In this document: in pieces, positions 22,429 through 30,925 of the stretch | Layout of the letters: the number at the start of each line of letters is the position of its first letter | How positions within the stretch are numbered: the stretch's first letter is position 1 | DNA from: Minisyncoccota bacterium | Lineage (GTDB): Bacteria > Patescibacteriota > Minisyncoccia > Phycocordibacterales > UBA1006 | Assembly: GCA_028697455.1 (NCBI GenBank) | Contig: JAQVEZ010000001.1 | Coordinates: forward strand, 131,902 to 164,970 | Direction: 5' to 3' | Length of the DNA: 33,069 nucleotides | The notes under the pieces: model-generated | Databases searched by the model: none | Told to the model about the DNA's origin: nothing | Seen by the model: only the letters and a program-made list of their open reading frames with translations | Program-made: the position numbers and the translations under genes

Positions 22429-24333
22429 ATGAATTTAGAAAAAAATACAGATACAAAGAAAAGTTCTTCGACCGTACGAAGAAGTTTTCGAAATGATATA
22501 AAAAAACAAAATAAAAAAACATCATTTCTAAACCAAAAAACAACAACAAAAGATTCTCACAAAAGTTCCCTTTTTAAAATAAAGAAAAATAAAGGAAACA
22601 AGGTCAATCACAAAGAAAATACTCAAAAGAAAAATAATCTTCCCGAAGTGCAAGGAGATGCAATACGCATTATTCCCCTCGGAGGAGTTGAGCAAGTTGG
22701 ACAAAATATGAACGTTATCGAAACCAAAGATGATATCTTTGTTGTCGATATTGGTATCCAGTTCTCAAGCGAAATTGAAACACCAGGAGTTGATTACATT
22801 ATTCCTAATACTCAATACCTCGTAGAGAAAAAAGATAAAATACGTGGAGTATTTGTCACTCACGGCCATCTTGATCACATCGGGGCCTTCCCTTACATCA
22901 TTGATCAGCTTGGATATCCAAAGATCTATTGTGGACTTCTCACCAAATGGATGATAGAAAAAAGAAACGAAGAATTTCCTCATCTTGAAAAACTTGATTA
23001 CGAAATCGTAGAACCGGGTCAAACCGTAACCGTAGGTAATGGTATGAAAGTAAAAATCTTTGAGGTCACTCACTCGATTCCTGACGCTATTGGTTTCTCC
23101 TTTGAAACGTCACAAGGAAACATTATTCTTGCAGGAGATACCAAACTCGATCACCGAGAAGGAGTGGTTTCTGAAAAAGAGAAACAAAACTACGGAAAAC
23201 TTTCACGACCTGGACAAGAAAACCTTCTTTTCCTCTCTGACTCAACAAATGCTGAGCAACCTGGATGGTCAAAAAACGAAGACGATATTATCGTTAATAT
23301 TATTAATCTTATTAGGGACGCAAAAGGTCGGGTTTTTCTTGGAACTTTTGCATCACAAATAAGCCGAATCACTTCAATTATTGATGGAGCTCACGCTCAT
23401 GGGAAAAAAGTAGTCCTCGAAGGACGATCCATGAAGCAAAATATTGCAATTTGTATCGAATCTGGACGTTATGTTCCTCCAAAGGGAGTACTCATCAGTG
23501 TTGAAGAGTCACAGACACTTCCTCCTGATAAGGTTGTTTGCCTTCTCACAGGATCTCAAGGGGAAGAATTTGCTGCTCTTATGAGAATTTCCTCAAAAAA
23601 GCATCCTAAATTGCGCTTTAATGAACGCGACACCGTGATTCTTTCTTCTTCAGTAATTCCTGGGAACGAAATGCCCGTGAGAAAACTCAAGGACAATCTC
23701 TCTCGTCACGGGCTCCGAATTGTTCAATACAATACAAATGATATCCATGCTTCTGGGCACGGGAACCAAGACGAGCTTCTTTGGATTCAGAAAACTATTG
23801 GAGCAAAATTCTTTATGCCAATTCACGGATATCACTCAATGCTAAGGGCTCATGCCCAAGCTGTAATTGAACGGAATAATTTCAAAAAAGAAAATATTAT
23901 TATTCCCGATAACGGATCGCTTATTGATATCCACAAAAACGGCTTTACCGTTCATAAACAAAAAGCACCAAACAGTGCAACTGTTGTGGAAGGATTCCGT
24001 GTTGGAGATATCCAAGACGTTGTTGTACGAGACCGAAAGACACTAACCAAAGAAGGAATCTTTGTGGTGATTACCAGCATTGATCCACGGACTGGAAAAA
24101 TGCGAAAATCTCCTGATATTATTTCAAGAGGTTTCGTATATCTCAGAGATTCTCAGGAGCTCATACAAGGAGCTCGGTCCTTGGTCAAACAAAGCATCAT
24201 TAAAAATTCAAAAGGAAAAAATCCAATCGACTTTGAGTTTATCAAAAAGAAACTTGTTGACGATCTTGGAAGATACCTTGTACAAAACACTGGAAAAAGA
24301 CCTATTATCATTCCCGTTGTTCTCGGTATATAA
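22429..24333 (+). CDS. rnj: Ribonuclease J
   Basis: 634 aa. A metallo-beta-lactamase/beta-CASP nuclease with 5'-3' exo- and endonuclease activity in mRNA decay and rRNA maturation. The core starts RIIPLGGVEQVGQNM near residue 80. The zinc motif VTHGHLDHIG has His145, His147, Asp149 and His150. Also seen are FEVTHSIPDA, LAGDTKLD, beta-CASP motifs LEGRSMKQNI and LLTGSQGEEFAALMRI, and HASGHG. The C-terminal domain contains GFRVGDIQDVVVRDR and SRGFVYLRD. An unusual N-terminal extension of about 76 residues is rich in Lys, Ser, Asn and Thr and looks disordered; it may bind RNA or partners. Terminator shared with ychF. Confidence 0.96.
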   Translation: MNLEKNTDTKKSSSTVRRSFRNDIKKQNKKTSFLNQKTTTKDSHKSSLFKIKKNKGNKVNHKENTQKKNNLPEVQGDAIRIIPLGGVEQVGQNMNVIETKDDIFVVDIGIQFSSEIETPGVDYIIPNTQYLVEKKDKIRGVFVTHGHLDHIGAFPYIIDQLGYPKIYCGLLTKWMIEKRNEEFPHLEKLDYEIVEPGQTVTVGNGMKVKIFEVTHSIPDAIGFSFETSQGNIILAGDTKLDHREGVVSEKEKQNYGKLSRPGQENLLFLSDSTNAEQPGWSKNEDDIIVNIINLIRDAKGRVFLGTFASQISRITSIIDGAHAHGKKVVLEGRSMKQNIAICIESGRYVPPKGVLISVEESQTLPPDKVVCLLTGSQGEEFAALMRISSKKHPKLRFNERDTVILSSSVIPGNEMPVRKLKDNLSRHGLRIVQYNTNDIHASGHGNQDELLWIQKTIGAKFFMPIHGYHSMLRAHAQAVIERNNFKKENIIIPDNGSLIDIHKNGFTVHKQKAPNSATVVEGFRVGDIQDVVVRDRKTLTKEGIFVVITSIDPRTGKMRKSPDIISRGFVYLRDSQELIQGARSLVKQSIIKNSKGKNPIDFEFIKKKLVDDLGRYLVQNTGKRPIIIPVVLGI

Positions 24334-24360
24334 AAACAAGCACGCGTCTGTGCTTGTTTT
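24333..24360. terminator. Bidirectional terminator (rnj / ychF)
   Basis: An 11-bp stem AAAACAAGCAC/GTGCTTGTTTT with loop GCGTCT, between the convergent stops at 24333 and 24369. Confidence 0.9.
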
Positions 24361-24368
24361 TATATTAC

Positions 24369-25481
24369 TTATATTCGAAACTCAATAACGTCTCCATCTT
24401 TAACAACATAATCCTTTCCTTCCGTGCGAAGAAGCCCTTTGGCCCGTGCTTCTCCAAAAGAACCAGCATCAAGAAGCTCTTGCCATCCAATAATATCTGC
24501 ACGGATGAATTTGGTTAAGAAATCACTATGAATGGCAGAACCCGCAACAGGAGCGGTTGAATCACGTTTAATGGTCCATGCGCGTGTTTCTTTTTCTCCG
24601 GTTGTAAAATAAGTAATCAATCCCAAAAGTTTATATGCCTTTTGAATAAGCTCATCAATCCCATCATCATGAGAATCGAGCTCTGCTGTAAAAAGCTCTT
24701 TTTCATCTTTTGAAAATTCAGAAAGATCTTCCTGTGTTTTTGCATCAATAACAACATACTCTGCTGAATATTTTTCAATTTCCTCAAGAATTTTTTGAAA
24801 AGTACTTGGGTCTGATTCATCAAGATTTTTTCCTCCTGACTTTTTATTGAGCCCATACATAACTGGTTTCATAGTAAGAAGATGGAGGGTCTTGATAACC
24901 ACGAGCTCTTCTTCACTGAGCTTGAAGTATTGGGCAAGTTTTTCAGACGAAAGCCAATCATACATTTTTGCACAAACAGCATCTTCAAAAATAGCTTGTT
25001 TGTCTCCTCTTTTTACGTCACGAAGAATTTTTTCTCGCCTATTTTGTACCGTCTCCATATCGGCGAGAATAAGCTCCATATTAATAACTTTGATATCTCG
25101 TAAAGGATCGATGGAACCATACAAGTGCGTTTGTTCTGTTCCCGATTCATCTTGAATATCAAAAATACGCACCATATGCAAGATAGCATCAACCTCACGA
25201 ATATGGGCCAAAAATTTATTTCCAAGCCCTTCCCCCTTTGATGCCCCTTCAACGAGACCCGCAATATCAACAAACTCAACAACCGCAGGAATGGTTTTTT
25301 GTGTATGAGAAAAAAGAGAAAGTTTTTCTAATCTTTCGTCTGGGACAGAAACAATCCCCACAGAAGGATCGATTGTACAAAAAGGATAATTTTCTGCAGG
25401 AACACATTTTCGAGTTAATGCATTAAAAAGAGTTGATTTCCCGACGTTGGGGAGCCCAACAATTCCAATAGAGAGTGACAT
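24369..25481 (-). CDS. ychF: Ribosome-binding ATPase YchF (OBG family)
   Basis: 370 aa, the usual length (363-370). Start [20 protein letters not shown] with the P-loop, then [37 protein letters not shown] (switch II/G3), and the altered G4 region YGLNKKSGG, which in this family selects ATP over GTP. The C-terminal TGS domain ends [20 protein letters not shown]. It binds ribosomes and acts in translation and stress control. The small gene at 25483-25731 ends 2 nt before this start, so the two are co-transcribed. Confidence 0.96.
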   Translation of the reverse strand: MSLSIGIVGLPNVGKSTLFNALTRKCVPAENYPFCTIDPSVGIVSVPDERLEKLSLFSHTQKTIPAVVEFVDIAGLVEGASKGEGLGNKFLAHIREVDAILHMVRIFDIQDESGTEQTHLYGSIDPLRDIKVINMELILADMETVQNRREKILRDVKRGDKQAIFEDAVCAKMYDWLSSEKLAQYFKLSEEELVVIKTLHLLTMKPVMYGLNKKSGGKNLDESDPSTFQKILEEIEKYSAEYVVIDAKTQEDLSEFSKDEKELFTAELDSHDDGIDELIQKAYKLLGLITYFTTGEKETRAWTIKRDSTAPVAGSAIHSDFLTKFIRADIIGWQELLDAGSFGEARAKGLLRTEGKDYVVKDGDVIEFRI

Positions 25482-25482
25482 A

Positions 25483-25731
25483 TTATTTTTTCTTCTGCTG
25501 CCACGCCATCATCATTTTTTGGAGTTCTGCTTGGTTTTCTCGAATGGTTTGCATCATTGCATGCTGTTCATTAAGTCCGTTTTTTTTCTTTTGTGACACC
25601 TGTTCCTCTATTTTCTTGAAAAACTCAGGATTTTCGCTAACAAGAGCCATAACCATTTCTTGTTGTTCTTTTGGCAGTCCTTTCATTTTTGACTGAACAA
25701 GTTTCTTTATAAAAAAATCTTTAATACCCAT
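25483..25731 (-). CDS. Small charged helical protein upstream of ychF
   Basis: 82 aa from ATG 25731; a TTG at 25743 gives four more residues. Family not recognised. Almost entirely alpha-helical by composition (Lys, Glu, Gln and Met rich) with no membrane segment. It starts MGIKDFFIKKLVQSKMKGLP and ends in a Lys tail; a coiled coil over residues 30-78 is likely. It is tightly linked to ychF, so it may be a ribosome- or RNA-associated accessory factor, which is inference from position only. Confidence 0.6.
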   Translation of the reverse strand: MGIKDFFIKKLVQSKMKGLPKEQQEMVMALVSENPEFFKKIEEQVSQKKKNGLNEQHAMMQTIRENQAELQKMMMAWQQKKK

Positions 25732-25852
25732 AATAATAAACAAAATAAATCAAATAATATGAATAATCATAGCAAAAATAAAGTCTTTTTCAATGAAAAT
25801 ATGAATTTTAAGCTTTTTATGTAATAATAAACAGATACAAACGTCATATCTT

Positions 25853-26380
25853 ATGAAGGACCGTAGTACAATAGAAAAACAGTTTTTATCTCTCTATGAT
25901 AAATATTCAGACGATATTTTTCGATTTTGCCTTGTTAAAACGAAAGATAGAGCACTTTCACTTGATATCACACAAGAAACTTTTACAAAGTTTTGGGAAC
26001 TTCTTCTCAAGGGCTCTGGTTCCAAAATAGAGCAAAAAAGAGCCTATCTTTATAAGATAGCTCGGAATCTTATCATTGATCAGTCCAGAAAAAAATCTTC
26101 GTACCTCGTTGAAGACTTTACCGAGAGTATATATGAATCACTGTTGCAAGAAGATCCTTATGAAAGGCTCCAAAACAAAATCGACGGAGAAAAAGCTCTT
26201 CTTCTTTTAAATGAGCTTCCTGATTCAACCAAAGATCTTATAACCCTAAGGTACGTAGAGGGACTCTCTATTCAAGAAATAGCAAAGATCACAAAGAAAG
26301 AGCCTCAAACTGTTTCAGTCTACATCCATCGCGGAATAAAAAAAATGCGAGAAATTTTAAAAGAACATGAACAAAGATAA
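25853..26380 (+). CDS. ECF-type RNA polymerase sigma factor
   Basis: 175 aa, sigma-70 family group 4. Region 2 spans about residues 10-82: YDKYSDDIFRFCLVKTKD, ITQETFTKFWE and RAYLYKIARNLIIDQSRKK. Region 4 spans about 118-170: LPDSTKDLITLRYVEGLSIQ, EIAKITKKEPQTVSVYIHRG and IKKMREIL. Region 3 is absent, as in ECF factors. Its 3' end overlaps the next gene by 14 nt (ATG 26367 inside the last codons), the arrangement of sigma/anti-sigma pairs. It likely controls a small envelope-stress regulon that may include itself. I could not see a clear autoregulatory promoter. Confidence 0.94.
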   Translation: MKDRSTIEKQFLSLYDKYSDDIFRFCLVKTKDRALSLDITQETFTKFWELLLKGSGSKIEQKRAYLYKIARNLIIDQSRKKSSYLVEDFTESIYESLLQEDPYERLQNKIDGEKALLLLNELPDSTKDLITLRYVEGLSIQEIAKITKKEPQTVSVYIHRGIKKMREILKEHEQR

Positions 26381-27539
26381 TATAAAAAACTTAATACGAT
26401 CATTACGATCTATCCAGATGACATCTGATGAAAAAACTCTCTTGCGAAAAAATCTTATGTCCTCTCTTGGAATAGAATCAAAAATGAGCACCTATTACAA
26501 AAAAGCATTTTTCTTGACCAAAAATGGTCTTGTTGCTGCTTTTGTTTTTGTTCTAGCTCTTGGTTCATTAACTCACTCTGCAGCTGGAAAAACTCTTCCT
26601 GGGGATGATTTATACCCCATCAAGATAATGTATGAGGAATTGCGATCTGCTACTACCCTTAACTCAGAAAAGAAGATAAGTTACGAAATAGAACGCACCG
26701 AAAAAAGAATGCAGGAGGCTTCAAAGCTTGTAAAAGAAAATAAGCTTGATGAAAAAAAGAAAGAAATGGTAACAAACTCAATCAAAAAACAAACTGAGAA
26801 AATTAAAAATAAAATCAAAGAAGTGACTGATTCTGATCCAACAAAGGCTCTCTCTTTGAGTGAAGGACTCTCCACAACAATTGCAAATAATATAGAAACT
26901 CTAAAAAAAGTTTCTGAAAAAGATACTCTCACAGAACCTGATCAAAATGCTTCCAATGCCGAAGAAAGTTCCATTCTCCCCCTAAATGAACTTGATATTT
27001 CTCTTGAGGCGGTGGATATTACCTCAGAACCTCAAAGAGCAGAAATCTCTTCAGAAGAAATTTCTCTCAACCAAAAGAAAAAAGAGCTTCTTCTTGATTC
27101 TCTCGTTGAATCTATGGAAAACGAAATTTCTAGTCTCAACGAACAAAAAAAGGTAATTCAAAACGAAATAGAGAACAAAAACACCAAAGATACACTGACA
27201 CAAACAGAGCCAGCGGCAACTGAGCTTCCAAAAAAAGTTCTTACACCAGAAGAAGAGGCTCAACAAAAAATACGTGATCTTTCTGCAAAAATAGAAGTTC
27301 TCAAAAAGACAGCGGAAGAAAAACAAATTCTTGGTGAGGATTTTCTCAAAAAAGAAGCTCTTCTCAGAGCGGGATTTGATGCCTCTGTAAAAACAAAAGA
27401 CTGGAAACAAGCCCTTGAAAAGATAGTAGAAATCTACAATAACTACGAAAAGCTCGCAAACCCAGAAGTAAAACAAGAAAAAAATACTGAGAATGTTCGT
27501 CTCAATAATCTTAATACTGAAAGTATTAAGATTCAATAA
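26367..27539 (+). CDS. DUF5667 membrane protein, putative anti-sigma factor
   Basis: 390 aa. A cytoplasmic N-terminus of about 50 residues (NKDNIKNLIRSLRSIQMTSD) could hold the sigma factor. One membrane helix (about 51-68) follows, then the DUF5667 region beginning AAGKTLPGDDLYPIKIMYEE and a long charged, mostly helical extracytoplasmic part. KTLPGD-LYP is the hallmark of this family, which often sits next to ECF sigma genes. Residues 220-370 are rich in Glu and Lys and probably form coiled coils. No zinc-binding ZAS motif is seen, so release would differ from RsrA-type anti-sigmas. The overlap with the sigma gene supports stoichiometric expression. Confidence 0.8.
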   Translation: MNKDNIKNLIRSLRSIQMTSDEKTLLRKNLMSSLGIESKMSTYYKKAFFLTKNGLVAAFVFVLALGSLTHSAAGKTLPGDDLYPIKIMYEELRSATTLNSEKKISYEIERTEKRMQEASKLVKENKLDEKKKEMVTNSIKKQTEKIKNKIKEVTDSDPTKALSLSEGLSTTIANNIETLKKVSEKDTLTEPDQNASNAEESSILPLNELDISLEAVDITSEPQRAEISSEEISLNQKKKELLLDSLVESMENEISSLNEQKKVIQNEIENKNTKDTLTQTEPAATELPKKVLTPEEEAQQKIRDLSAKIEVLKKTAEEKQILGEDFLKKEALLRAGFDASVKTKDWKQALEKIVEIYNNYEKLANPEVKQEKNTENVRLNNLNTESIKIQ

Positions 27540-27566
27540 AAAACACGCATTTCTTACGTGTTTTTT
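27538..27566. terminator. Bidirectional terminator (sigma operon / LTD gene)
   Basis: AAAAAACACG (27538-27547) pairs with CGTGTTTTTT (27557-27566). It overlaps the stop codons of both convergent genes. Confidence 0.85.
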
Positions 27567-29040
27567 ATTCCAAAAGTTCAATATCTCCAACGACGGTGTC
27601 TTCTTGCTCTTCTAGGGGTTTTTCCTCGCGGAAACGACGACGCAAGATAACCCTCACAATAACAATAATAATGGCAAGAATCGCTGCGTAAACGGTATAT
27701 ATTTTGAGTTTCTGACTTGTCTCCGAGATGTCTTCTGGGTGAGAAACGGCTTGATCTTCTCCTCGGTAAAAATCTACTCTGATTTTATCAGGATTTTGCA
27801 TAAGATAAGCATCGGTGGCATCAATGGGACCTTCGTCATCCTCAGGTTCTCCCAAAGGATCGGAAGAAAATCCCCCTCCTACTGTGTTTGTAGCAAAAGC
27901 TGGTTCACCTTGTTGAGAAAAAGGGAGGAAGGTACTTATTGTTATTCCCTGGTTTGACACGAGATTAATATACCTTTCCCGAGATAAAAGAATTTTATGT
28001 ACTCGAAAAGGGATCACAAGAACCCCTGAAGGCTCAAGGTAAGTATTTCTTGGAAAAATGAAATTTTTATCTCCTGAAAAAAGCTTCCATCCACCTAAAT
28101 TTATTTTTGTATTTGTGCTATTACTTATGTGAATATTTGTCTCGATATCAACATTTGATATTTCAATAGAAGAATCTGATACTTTAATTTTCTTGGCGAG
28201 CTGTGTTATTGGCTTCTCTCCTGCTTCAAAGGCGAGCTTACTTGAATAATATTCAAGAATTATTTCATAATTTCCAGGATACGAATAAGAATAGGCAAAA
28301 TTTAAAGGGTCGCTACTCTCAATAAAAGACCCGTCTCCCATATTAAGAAAATAATACCCATTAAGGATTTTCTTTTTCCCATCTTTTGTGTGGGTAGCAA
28401 AAGCCTCAAGGGGAAAAGAAGATCTTGCTGTAAAAAACTGAGGAATATCAAGAGTTGGGGCAAAGGTTTCAACACTTTTCTTTGGTGTCTCTGTTTTTGG
28501 ATCTTCTTCCTCTACATCCCCACCCTCGTCTCCAGGAGAAACAACTTCCCCAGCGTTTTCTTCTCCAGGAGTTGGGTATGCTTGCCCCCAATCATCATTA
28601 ATGAGTTGTAAACTCATACCGTTTCCACCTGCACCCCACTCAGAGCTATACAAAATACTGAAAACAACCTCTTTCTCCTTATTTGAGAGAGCAAGTTCTT
28701 CTCCTGTGTTATTGAGAGAAAAGGAGCTCTTGATGAGAAACTGACTATAAGAATATTCTTGCTGGAAAGTTGGTACGTCTTGAACAACAACGGCTCGTTC
28801 TCCTGGCTCAAGAGATTGAAAATCTTGTGGACTAAGCTTGTGGTGGACTTGATTCTCAAGGAAATGCCAATCTGCAACAACGACGGCTTCACTTCCCGTA
28901 TTCATAATCTCAATCCATTCTCTTTTGGTATCAGCTCCTTCTGGGTCATACATAATCTCAGTGATAACAAGATTGGCAAAACAAAACTGAGAATATCCAA
29001 GAACTGAAAATAAAATTATCGCTCTTGTAAGGGTGGACAT
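27565..29040 (-). CDS. Surface protein: LTD - PKD-like - LTD - C-terminal membrane anchor
   Basis: 491 aa. A signal peptide (1-22, cleavage near CFA-NLV) is followed by a lamin-tail domain (about 23-170: LVITEIMYDPEGADTKREW, IEIMNTG, VADWHFLEN, SFSLNNTGEEL). An acidic Glu/Asp linker comes next, then a PKD-like domain (about 205-295, with FLNMGDGSF and AYSYSYPGNYEIILEY). A second, weaker lamin-tail segment (300-375) has SNVDIETNIHISN and GGWKLF. After another acidic linker there is a membrane helix (about 448-468) and a basic-then-acidic cytoplasmic tail RRRFREEKPLEE. LTD modules are adhesion or DNA/nuclease-associated beta sandwiches. The gene starts 5 nt after the TraD-like ATPase gene, so they are co-expressed. 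Confidence 0.88.
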   Translation of the reverse strand: MSTLTRAIILFSVLGYSQFCFANLVITEIMYDPEGADTKREWIEIMNTGSEAVVVADWHFLENQVHHKLSPQDFQSLEPGERAVVVQDVPTFQQEYSYSQFLIKSSFSLNNTGEELALSNKEKEVVFSILYSSEWGAGGNGMSLQLINDDWGQAYPTPGEENAGEVVSPGDEGGDVEEEDPKTETPKKSVETFAPTLDIPQFFTARSSFPLEAFATHTKDGKKKILNGYYFLNMGDGSFIESSDPLNFAYSYSYPGNYEIILEYYSSKLAFEAGEKPITQLAKKIKVSDSSIEISNVDIETNIHISNSTNTKINLGGWKLFSGDKNFIFPRNTYLEPSGVLVIPFRVHKILLSRERYINLVSNQGITISTFLPFSQQGEPAFATNTVGGGFSSDPLGEPEDDEGPIDATDAYLMQNPDKIRVDFYRGEDQAVSHPEDISETSQKLKIYTVYAAILAIIIVIVRVILRRRFREEKPLEEQEDTVVGDIELLE

Positions 29041-29045
29041 GTTAT

Positions 29046-30830
29046 TTATATATTAAATATATTTTTTAAAATATCTTCAGGAACTTCTTTCTTTGAGGCA
29101 CCTTCTCCTTCATAATCTAAAGTCTGTGGTTTTTCTTGCTTCTGTGTATCGTCTTTCTTTGTTTCTTTTTGATTATCATTTGTTGAAGAGAGAGGGCGAG
29201 GTGTTTTTTCTTCTTTTGAGGCAAGAGCTTTTTTAAGAGCGTCCTGGAGAGAGTTTTTAGTTTCTGTCGAGGAAGAGCGTGTTTGGATCTTCTTTTCTTT
29301 TGAATTACTTTCAGAAGCTTTTGTTCCCGAAGAAATTATTACAGATTCTTTTTTATAGGGCTTTTTATTTTCAATCTTCTTTTCTGAATCATCCTTTTTA
29401 CGATGAGATCCTCCAATTTTATCCAAGAGATTATTTAACTTAGGAGAAACAATTTGCTTCATTTCTTCTTCTGTTTTTCTGGGAGAATCTTTTTCTGGAA
29501 AAGTCTTATCACCCACCGCTCTCTTAACAATATTTTTTTTGATAGGTTCAAACCATTTTTCAATACGTGCCTCAACAAGAGCTCGTGGCTGAGCAAAATT
29601 CCTTTGTGAGCTTTTAATAATCTCCTCCTTTAGAGAAGGTCCTTCTTTGGGGACAGGAGGCATCGTTCGTGCTGAAAAAGGTCGTGAACCGATACCGTCA
29701 ATCATAAGAGAGAGATAGATTTGATATTTTCCCAAGTTAACAATATCTTCAACCGAAAAAGTAGGTGCGAATTGCTTTTCAAGAAATTCTGCATCGGTAG
29801 GCCCTACTCGAAAAGTAATCATTGTTCCGACGTTACCAAAAATCGCCGCTGAAACATTTTCATCCATCTGAGCAATATACTGATGGGCTACCGTAAGGTT
29901 AAGTTTATATTTTCGTGCCTCTGAAAGAATGTCAGCAAAAGATTCATTGGCAAAGTTCTGAAACTCATCAACAAATAAGAAAAAGTTAGGGAGCTGAAAA
30001 AGGTTCTTCGCACCAACGTCTGCACGACTCATTGCCGCCAAATAGAGCTTTGTAATGAGCATTCCCCCAAGAAGATGCTGGTTGGTCTCTCCAATAAGCC
30101 CCTTTGAAAGATTAACGAGTAAAATCTTCTTCTCATCCATAATAGCCCGAAAATCAAGTGTTGATTTTTCTTGTCCTATAATATTTCGAATCAAAGGGTT
30201 GGTGGTGAATTGTCCTATCTTGTTTTGGATTGCCGCACCCGCTTCTCGTGCATATCGTACATCCCATTTGTTATATTCATCAACCCAGAAAGACCTCACT
30301 GAAACATCAGTGATATGGTTGATAACATCATCACGATAATCTTTTTCTGAAAGCATTCGATTGACCCCAAGGAGTGTTGCATTAGGGTATTCAAGAAGTG
30401 CTAAAAGTGTATTGGAAAGAATATACTCCATTCTTCCAGAAAAAACATCAGGCCAAATTTTCTTGAAGGCAGCCATAAGCCCAGATACAACGACGTGTCT
30501 CTTGTCTGCTTCAACAGACTCAAGAACATTAAAGGAAATAGGAAATTCCGTATCGACTGGTGCAAAATAAATAACATCTTTTATACGGTGCTCCGGAATA
30601 TAATCAAGAAGATTATCAATACCCGAACCATGCGGATCAACAAAACACATCCCCTCACCATTAAGGATATCTTGAGCAGCCATATTTTCGAGAAGTGTCG
30701 ACTTTCCCATTCCTGTTTTCCCGATAACGTAAACGTGACGTGACCGGTCTGTTTTTTTAATTCCAAACCGTGACCTTTGGTTTCTAAAATCAGTTTCGCC
30801 AAAATAGGTAATCGTATTAGAGCTTTCCAT
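29046..30830 (-). CDS. TraD/TraG-like DNA-translocation ATPase (T4SS coupling-type)
   Basis: 594 aa. An N-terminal GIKKTDRSRHVYVIGKTGMG with Walker A GKTGMGKST (37-45), CFVDPHGSG near 62, Walker B FFLFVDEF (283-290) and a C-terminal RecA-like part with VAHQYIAQMD and GTMITFRVGPTDAEFLEKQF. This is the HerA/FtsK superfamily type used by coupling proteins. There are no N-terminal membrane helices, unlike classical VirD4. From about residue 430 the chain is a long Lys/Glu/Ser-rich disordered tail. Relaxase and other T4SS genes are absent here, so it may serve pili, DNA uptake or another export process. Promoter TATAAT 7 nt before the ATG. Confidence 0.88.
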   Translation of the reverse strand: MESSNTITYFGETDFRNQRSRFGIKKTDRSRHVYVIGKTGMGKSTLLENMAAQDILNGEGMCFVDPHGSGIDNLLDYIPEHRIKDVIYFAPVDTEFPISFNVLESVEADKRHVVVSGLMAAFKKIWPDVFSGRMEYILSNTLLALLEYPNATLLGVNRMLSEKDYRDDVINHITDVSVRSFWVDEYNKWDVRYAREAGAAIQNKIGQFTTNPLIRNIIGQEKSTLDFRAIMDEKKILLVNLSKGLIGETNQHLLGGMLITKLYLAAMSRADVGAKNLFQLPNFFLFVDEFQNFANESFADILSEARKYKLNLTVAHQYIAQMDENVSAAIFGNVGTMITFRVGPTDAEFLEKQFAPTFSVEDIVNLGKYQIYLSLMIDGIGSRPFSARTMPPVPKEGPSLKEEIIKSSQRNFAQPRALVEARIEKWFEPIKKNIVKRAVGDKTFPEKDSPRKTEEEMKQIVSPKLNNLLDKIGGSHRKKDDSEKKIENKKPYKKESVIISSGTKASESNSKEKKIQTRSSSTETKNSLQDALKKALASKEEKTPRPLSSTNDNQKETKKDDTQKQEKPQTLDYEGEGASKKEVPEDILKNIFNI

Positions 30831-30837
30831 GATATAA

Positions 30838-30843
30838 ATTATA
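30838..30843 (-). promoter_or_regulatory. -10 box of the TraD-like gene
   Basis: Perfect TATAAT on the minus strand, 7 nt before ATG 30830. Divergent from the dnaB promoter in a 95-bp intergenic region. Confidence 0.6.
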
Positions 30844-30887
30844 TCATATTATTTTTGTCTTCATCCACAAGCTTTCCACGACTTATA

Positions 30888-30916
30888 TTTGCAGTTTAAA
30901 AAAGAATCGTTAAAAT
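30888..30916 (+). promoter_or_regulatory. Promoter of dnaB
   Basis: TTTGCA (30888-30893), 17-nt spacer, TAAAAT (30911-30916). The predicted start near 30923 leaves a leader of about 3 nt before ATG 30926. Confidence 0.6.
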
Positions 30917-30925
30917 CTAGTCTAG

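Noticed and set aside
30860-30872. DnaA box near dnaB (TCATCCACA)
   Set aside because: A single site with a mismatch; no cluster and no origin features.
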